DNA of 64,000 bases from NCBI GenBank assembly GCA_900323505.1, contig OOIN01000030.1, forward strand, positions 62,001 to 126,000, given 5' to 3'. This DNA comes from Ustilago trichophora. Taxonomy: Eukaryota; Basidiomycota; Ustilaginomycetes; Ustilaginales; Ustilaginaceae. Each line of letters starts with the position of its first letter. Position 1 is the stretch's first letter. The translations under genes and the position numbers were made by a program. The notes under the pieces were generated by a model. It was not told the origin of the DNA. It worked only from the letters and a program-made list of their open reading frames with translations, and made no database searches. Of the stretch, positions 59,241 through 64,000 are shown piece after piece.

Positions 59241-60560
59241 CTACTTGATATCCATCATGGCCCTCACAAGATCTCTAGCCTGTTCTTCGATCTTGAGCCC
59301 GATCGGGCCCTCATCACCCGCCTTGACCGCATAGGGAATCGGATCAAACGTCTCCTTGCCTTCTTCAAACGCCTTTGCTGTTGCAGCCCACATTCTTGCC
59401 TGTGCCAAACCTTGCTCCACCATGGCCTCCACACCACCGATGGGCAGCCAGTTTTGCTCCTCTGCAGCGATCAGCAGGGGGGTCATGCGAGGCTTGTAGC
59501 ACATGTCCAAAAAGGGGCGTTGAGGCGGCAGAGGCAAAGCCAACAACTTCTCCTCTCCGGTTCGAGATTCGGGCAGAGCTGCGTGGGTCTCGGTAAGTGC
59601 AGCGTAGGGTTCGGCGAAGAATTTATGGGCGAGGGTGTAGACCATCTTCTCGTCCTCGGTTTGCGGGGCAAAAGCGGGGATGGCTCCCACGGCACATGCG
59701 ACGTGGCCCAACTCGCCAGAGGTACGCTTGGCTGCCTCGCTCTGGTACGCCTCGACAGAGCGCAGGGGTCGAAGGTCGAGAGAGCTGCCAAAGTGGTCGA
59801 GCACCGCCTGGGTCTCGTCTGCATCGCGATTGAGCAGGTAGATGGGAGACAGACCGAGCTGACTAACAGCATACACGGCCGATCTGCAAGTTCCACCCGA
59901 ACCGATAATGAAAGCCGAATAAGGTTTTCCCTCGGCGTTGCGGGGGAAGACGTATCGTGCACGGTAGGACAGCTGAGGGTCAAGATACTTGGTAACACGA
60001 TCTTCCTTGTTGGATTCTGCCATGGCGCGGAGTACGGCATGTGCGATACCGAGATAATCGGTGTTGGTACCGATCATCTTGCGTTTGCCCTTATCGGGAG
60101 TAGAAATGATGGTGTTGACCGTCTGAGTGGCTTTTCCGGCCTCGCTGAGTTCATCGATCACACCTGCTTCGCCGAGGGTGGCAGTGACGGCGACTTTGAG
60201 GGGCATGGTGACACCTGCACCTGCAAAGAGGGGATCATGGCGAACGAGTGCGCGGAAGTGGGGCTCATCGATGGTCTTGGTATCTTTGAGGGTGTAGCTG
60301 GGCCAGAAGGTCTGTTTTTCGGATCCGGGGAATGCGATCGGTGCAATGGATTGGAGCATGAGGTTCTGGAATGCGGGACTGGCAGAGTGAGAGATGGGAG
60401 AGCCAAAGAGGAAGTATCGTCGTGCAGAGGCTTCGATCTGCTCCGGTGTCGGGTGAGGAGGTGCGATGATTCCAGTGCCGTTGACTGCACCGCTTGCAGG
60501 AGGAGCAGCGCCACCGTTGGCACCACTGTCGCCATCAGGGAAAGAGAGATGATACGACAT
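59241..60560 (-). CDS. qutB: Quinate/shikimate 5-dehydrogenase
   Basis: 439 residues from the ATG at 60558-60560. A Gly/Ala-rich leader of about 45 residues precedes the AroE-like fold: the substrate loop YFLFGSPISHSASPAF (49-64), the catalytic lysine K122 in GVTMPLKVAV, the TNTDYLG motif with D168, the nucleotide loop IIGSGGTCRSA (218-228) and DMCYKPRMTPLL near the end. After the second strand the sequence is LLNRDADE, lacking the basic residue of the NADP-binding NRTxxR/K motif, so NAD preference is inferred. By family it oxidises quinate to 3-dehydroquinate and shikimate to 3-dehydroshikimate. It is separate from the pentafunctional AROM enzyme of biosynthesis. It diverges from the quinate permease gene. 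Confidence 0.9.
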   Translation of the reverse strand: MSYHLSFPDGDSGANGGAAPPASGAVNGTGIIAPPHPTPEQIEASARRYFLFGSPISHSASPAFQNLMLQSIAPIAFPGSEKQTFWPSYTLKDTKTIDEPHFRALVRHDPLFAGAGVTMPLKVAVTATLGEAGVIDELSEAGKATQTVNTIISTPDKGKRKMIGTNTDYLGIAHAVLRAMAESNKEDRVTKYLDPQLSYRARYVFPRNAEGKPYSAFIIGSGGTCRSAVYAVSQLGLSPIYLLNRDADETQAVLDHFGSSLDLRPLRSVEAYQSEAAKRTSGELGHVACAVGAIPAFAPQTEDEKMVYTLAHKFFAEPYAALTETHAALPESRTGEEKLLALPLPPQRPFLDMCYKPRMTPLLIAAEEQNWLPIGGVEAMVEQGLAQARMWAATAKAFEEGKETFDPIPYAVKAGDEGPIGLKIEEQARDLVRAMMDIK

Positions 60561-62706
60561 GTCGTTGCTGCTGTTGTCGGTCTTGGGAAAATATGATGGT
60601 AGCACCAACCAAAGAAGAAAGGAGTCTGGCAAGGATGAGAAGAAATAGTCCAAGTTGAGCTTCTTCAGTGTGGGGTTGGGTTGGGGCAAAGAACGGCTAA
60701 CGAACCCGGCCGAAAAAGGGCTATTGTGTGAGTGGAGGGGGTGGGATTCGGTTACAGTGACAAGATACAGTACACAAGGACGAAACGATTCTGCCTCGGC
60801 GTAACTCTCCTTTCGAACAAGACTGTCATTTTACCGCGTGATTGATAACCGGTCATTTCCGTTCTTTGAAAATTGACCACGCGGTTTTTGGAGAGCAGCA
60901 TGAATTCACGGAGAGTTCCTCGGCAGTCTCGGTCGTGTACAGTACAGTACTGTATGTAGCACAGAATGCTTTTCGGACCTGCACTCAATCCCAATTCAGA
61001 AAGCTCGGCCTAATATGACATGTGTACGATCTTCGATATCTTGAATGATAGATCGTGAGACTGAACGCAAGTGAATCAGAGAGGGCGAGAGCAAGTGTCC
61101 GCTGTGCAGCATAGGGCCCTGTCGATTCGGGGATAGATCTGCAGGCCACGTACAGAGTACACGGCTTTTTTCTTCTTTCTTTCCCTACTGACAAGTTTTC
61201 GATAACCGAGAAAAGCTTCTCCAACGGAGCAACGGAACAGAGACCCACCACATGGTCCTGGAGAACCACAGTGTTCTGTTCGGTAACCGGCCAACTATCA
61301 TTTATTGTATACATGTCAAATAGCCTTGCATTCTCGCTCTCTGTTTTCCTTTCCTGGGTGTGCGATGGAGAAAAACACTCCGCACTTCTCGCTCTCTCAG
61401 TCAATATTCCCCCGTCCGCTGTCGTCCGCTGTCCAATGGGAAACGCCACATTTCCATCAGTCCCGCCCTTGCCTTGCCTTGCCTTGGCTTCCTTCGAGCT
61501 GCATTGCAACACAAACATGATTGGCCCTTCCATTTTCCCGTTTCGCATCTCTTTGCATCATACAAGCACTTCGACAGTACACTCGTCACTTTCCGAGAGT
61601 ATCCGAACCATGTCTCACTTTTCATGGTTCGCAATACCGTATGACAACAGCAAATGGCTGGTTTTATTAAAAAAAAATAATGATTGTGAGCTAGATTCGA
61701 TTGTTGTCACCAATCAACGGCTAGATTAGATTGGACCAGATTATGATTTGATTCTTCTGGAGCCCCTCTCAATTTCCCTCTTCTGGCTGGGGGTGTGGTG
61801 CCCCGGTTATTGTCCTTTATCCATCAATACAATGCTAATGCCGCACATTACGAAATGGTGGTTTCCCGTTGGCTGTGTCCATGTCAGATGGGTACCTTGC
61901 AGATGTATCGGCAAGTCTGGCCTTACGCCTTGTCTTGCCAGGCAGAAAGACAGAGAGATGCACAACAATCCATTCAGGGCAGAGCGTATTGGCAGCAGCA
62001 GCAGCAGCAACAGCAGCAGTACAGTAGCGGGAGAGAGCGTTGCAATGCATTGCCATTGCTGCATTGTATGTACAGTACCTCCATCAAGTCCTTGTCCTTT
62101 TCTCCTTGTTCTTCATGCGAACAATTTCAGGGCGGGGACCCCACGCGGAAAAGAGAAACGACAAAAAATTTGAAATTGATTTCTCGTTTCGTGGGGCAAA
62201 GTGCCTTCGGAAGAGTTTTTGCCCTCTTTTCTCCTTGGTTGCCACGCTTCGTTCCCATTCCCCTCACTTTTGGCTGTTAACCCAAGTTCGGTCGTTACAC
62301 CAAAAAAGCTTCCCCGCTTTGCCTCCACCACACACATATAACCTCGCTACCGTCTATGCTTCTTGCCCATCTTTCTTGCCCCACATCCTTCTCCCCCGCA
62401 ATCTTCTTCCTCCCTCCTTCTCCATCTCCTCCCAAACATCATCTCCTTTGCGAGACTCTTGCTTAGTGGGATTGCCTATCGGTGATTTTAAAAAACAAAA
62501 AACAAATACGAGTCACGCGCTCAATCACCGCCATCTATTTGAATTCACCGACATCAATTGAATTGGGATTTTGTTTTTTCTTTTCAATTCTCCTGTCACG
62601 CGGTCGGTACTTGGTTTCTTCCTCTTCTTCTTCTTCTTCCTTTCATCCCTCCCCACCACCACTACCACCACCACCACTCCTTTAAGCTCTTGAAAGGCCA
62701 TACAAG
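60561..62706. promoter_or_regulatory. Divergent 2.1-kb region between quinate dehydrogenase and permease
   Basis: No gene supported. It holds the promoters of both genes. A TACAGTACAGTACTGTA palindrome is at 60938-60954, with further TACAGTA copies near 60765, 62020 and 62070. A long pyrimidine-rich leader (about 62280-62700) precedes the permease ATG. A co-regulating site for the pathway could lie here. Confidence 0.45.
60937..60955. promoter_or_regulatory. Palindromic TACAGTACAGTACTGTA motif in the quinate divergent promoter
   Basis: GTACAGTACAGTACTGTAT, partly self-complementary, about 380 bp upstream of the dehydrogenase ATG. Same element as at 42868-42893. Confidence 0.4.
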
Positions 62707-64000
62707 ATGGGCTTCCTCAAAAGAGTAGAGGACAGGCCGACGCCATCGGCCGTCTACAACTGGCGCCTTTGGGTGCTTTCCTTCATTGCTTCGTTTGCCT
62801 CGATCATGATTGGTTACGACTCTGCCTTCATCGGTGGTACTCTGGCGCTGCCTTCGTTCATCAAGTCGTTCGGCAAGCTTGGTCCCAGCACTTCGGGTAA
62901 CTTGGTTTCGACTTACCAGGCTGGTGCCTTCTTTGGTGCTTTCATGGCTCACCCTATTGGACACTTTTTGGGCCGCAAGAAGGGTCTATTCATCACCTCG
63001 GTCATCTTCACCATCGGTGCGGCTATCATGACTGCTGCTTCTCCCAGCACTCGTCTCACCCCCATCTTTGTCGGTAGGGCCATCGCCGGTCTCGCCATTG
63101 GTGCCGCTTCCAACTTGACTCCCATCTACATTTCCGAAATCGCCCCTGCCCCTGCTCGTGGTCAGGCTGTCGGTATCTACGAAATCGGATGGCAGATCGG
63201 TGGTCTGGTCGGCTTCTTTATCAACTACGGTGTTCTCCAGACCATGGCCCCCAGCGTTACCCAGTGGCGTGTTCCTTTTGCTGTCCAGCTCATTCCCGGT
63301 GGAATGTTCATGATCGGCAGCTTCTTCCTCGTTGAATCTCCTCGTTGGTTGCTCTCCCGCGGTAGGGCCGACGAAGCTCGCGAGAAGCTCTCCTACATCC
63401 GACACTTGCCCGTCGACGACCCGTACTTTGTCGAAGAGTTCAACCAGATGAAATTCGCCATCGAGGAAAACATCCGAACCGCCGGTGGCGACTCGTACTT
63501 TGCCCCCTTCAAGTACGTCTTCAAGCGTAAGCATCTCGTTCGTCGTCTCGCCTTCGCTTCGAGTTTGTTCGCGTTTCAGAACGGCACTGGAATCAACGCC
63601 ATCAACTACTACAGCCCGACCGTCTTCCGTTCGCTCGGTATTACGGGTACCTCGACCGGTCTGCTCGGCACTGGTATCTTTGGTGTCATCAAGACCATTG
63701 GTTCGCTCGTCTTTATCTTTTTCTTGGTAGAGACTCTTGGTCGTCGAAGACTCCTCATGATCTCTTCGTCCGGTGGTGCCATTGCCATGTACTTCATCGC
63801 TGGATACATTGCCATTGCCAAGCCCGAAAAGAACAAGAAGACTTCGATCGATGGATCTGGTGCAGCTGCTTTGGCCTTCTTTTACATCTGGACCGCCTTC
63901 TACTCGTTTGGATGGAACCCTCTTCCTTGGGTTTACGGTTCTGAGGCCTTTGACAACACTGCCCGCCCTGTGGCCGGTATCTGCATGGCAGCTAGCAACT
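62707..64000 (+). CDS. qutD: Quinate permease (MFS sugar-porter family), partial at window end
   Basis: At least 431 residues from ATG 62707; it runs past 64000. The N-terminus VEDRPTPSAVYNWRLW followed by SFASIMIGYDSAFIGGTLALPSF is the hallmark of fungal quinate transporters (QutD, qa-y). Sugar-porter motifs are present: GRKKG after TM2, PIYISEIAPAPARGQAVGIYEIGWQIGG, VESPRWLLSRGR before the central loop, and a second half with FQNGTGINAINYYSP and ETLGRRRLL. About ten of twelve membrane segments lie inside the window. Expected role: proton-linked uptake of quinate at the plasma membrane. It diverges from the quinate dehydrogenase gene, as expected for a co-regulated pathway. Confidence 0.93.
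   Translation, partial: MGFLKRVEDRPTPSAVYNWRLWVLSFIASFASIMIGYDSAFIGGTLALPSFIKSFGKLGPSTSGNLVSTYQAGAFFGAFMAHPIGHFLGRKKGLFITSVIFTIGAAIMTAASPSTRLTPIFVGRAIAGLAIGAASNLTPIYISEIAPAPARGQAVGIYEIGWQIGGLVGFFINYGVLQTMAPSVTQWRVPFAVQLIPGGMFMIGSFFLVESPRWLLSRGRADEAREKLSYIRHLPVDDPYFVEEFNQMKFAIEENIRTAGGDSYFAPFKYVFKRKHLVRRLAFASSLFAFQNGTGINAINYYSPTVFRSLGITGTSTGLLGTGIFGVIKTIGSLVFIFFLVETLGRRRLLMISSSGGAIAMYFIAGYIAIAKPEKNKKTSIDGSGAAALAFFYIWTAFYSFGWNPLPWVYGSEAFDNTARPVAGICMAASN

Noticed and set aside
59412..60596. 394-codon plus-strand ORF opposite quinate dehydrogenase
   Set aside because: Antisense shadow; the minus-strand frame shows all AroE-family motifs.

Overview
This is a 64 kb piece of a fungal nuclear genome, most likely from a smut (Ustilaginaceae, Ustilaginomycotina). 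The grounds are compact, nearly intron-free genes, long pyrimidine-rich leaders, Ser/Ala-rich proteins, an intron-containing tRNA gene, and recognisable fungal families (Zn2Cys6 regulator, DHA2 transporters, DUF1996 secreted protein, quinate permease). The species is inferred and cannot be fixed from sequence alone.

Layout. 0-5.7 kb: a membrane-anchored S33-type alpha/beta hydrolase diverging from an unrecognised type II membrane protein, then a decayed gene. 5.7-20.4 kb is the accessory part. A tandem array of two almost identical Ty1/copia elements (three 225-bp LTRs, two internal regions, 6349-bp period) sits inside one 5-bp target duplication, and GC-rich fold-back repeats flank it on both sides. 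Each element carries a fused Gag-Pol and, between pol and the 3' LTR, an intact extra ORF encoding an acidic, coiled-coil protein with six cysteines spaced like a fungal Zn(II)2Cys6 cluster. Reverse transcription appears to be primed by the anticodon arm of initiator tRNA-Met. The extra ORF is the strongest candidate for something undescribed in this window.

20.6-25.2 kb: tRNA-Pro(AGG), a flavin amine oxidase and a thioester-reductase-like NAD(P)-binding protein. 25.2-30.7 kb: a gene-poor stretch. 30.7-37.1 kb: a DHA2 transporter, an Nramp metal transporter and a secreted DUF1996 protein. 39.5-52.8 kb: a Zn2Cys6 regulator, a Cdc4-like F-box/WD40 protein, a Pus1-type pseudouridine synthase and a TPR-DnaJ co-chaperone.

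54.9-64 kb: a DHA2 transporter, then a quinate/shikimate catabolic group: 3-dehydroshikimate dehydratase, quinate/shikimate dehydrogenase and a quinate permease that runs off the window. Together these would import quinate or shikimate and convert it towards protocatechuate. A catabolic 3-dehydroquinase is not seen here. Intergenic regions repeatedly carry a palindromic TACAGTACAGTA-type motif.

Several computed ORFs began at non-ATG codons. Starts given here are the first plausible in-frame ATG checked against the sequence.
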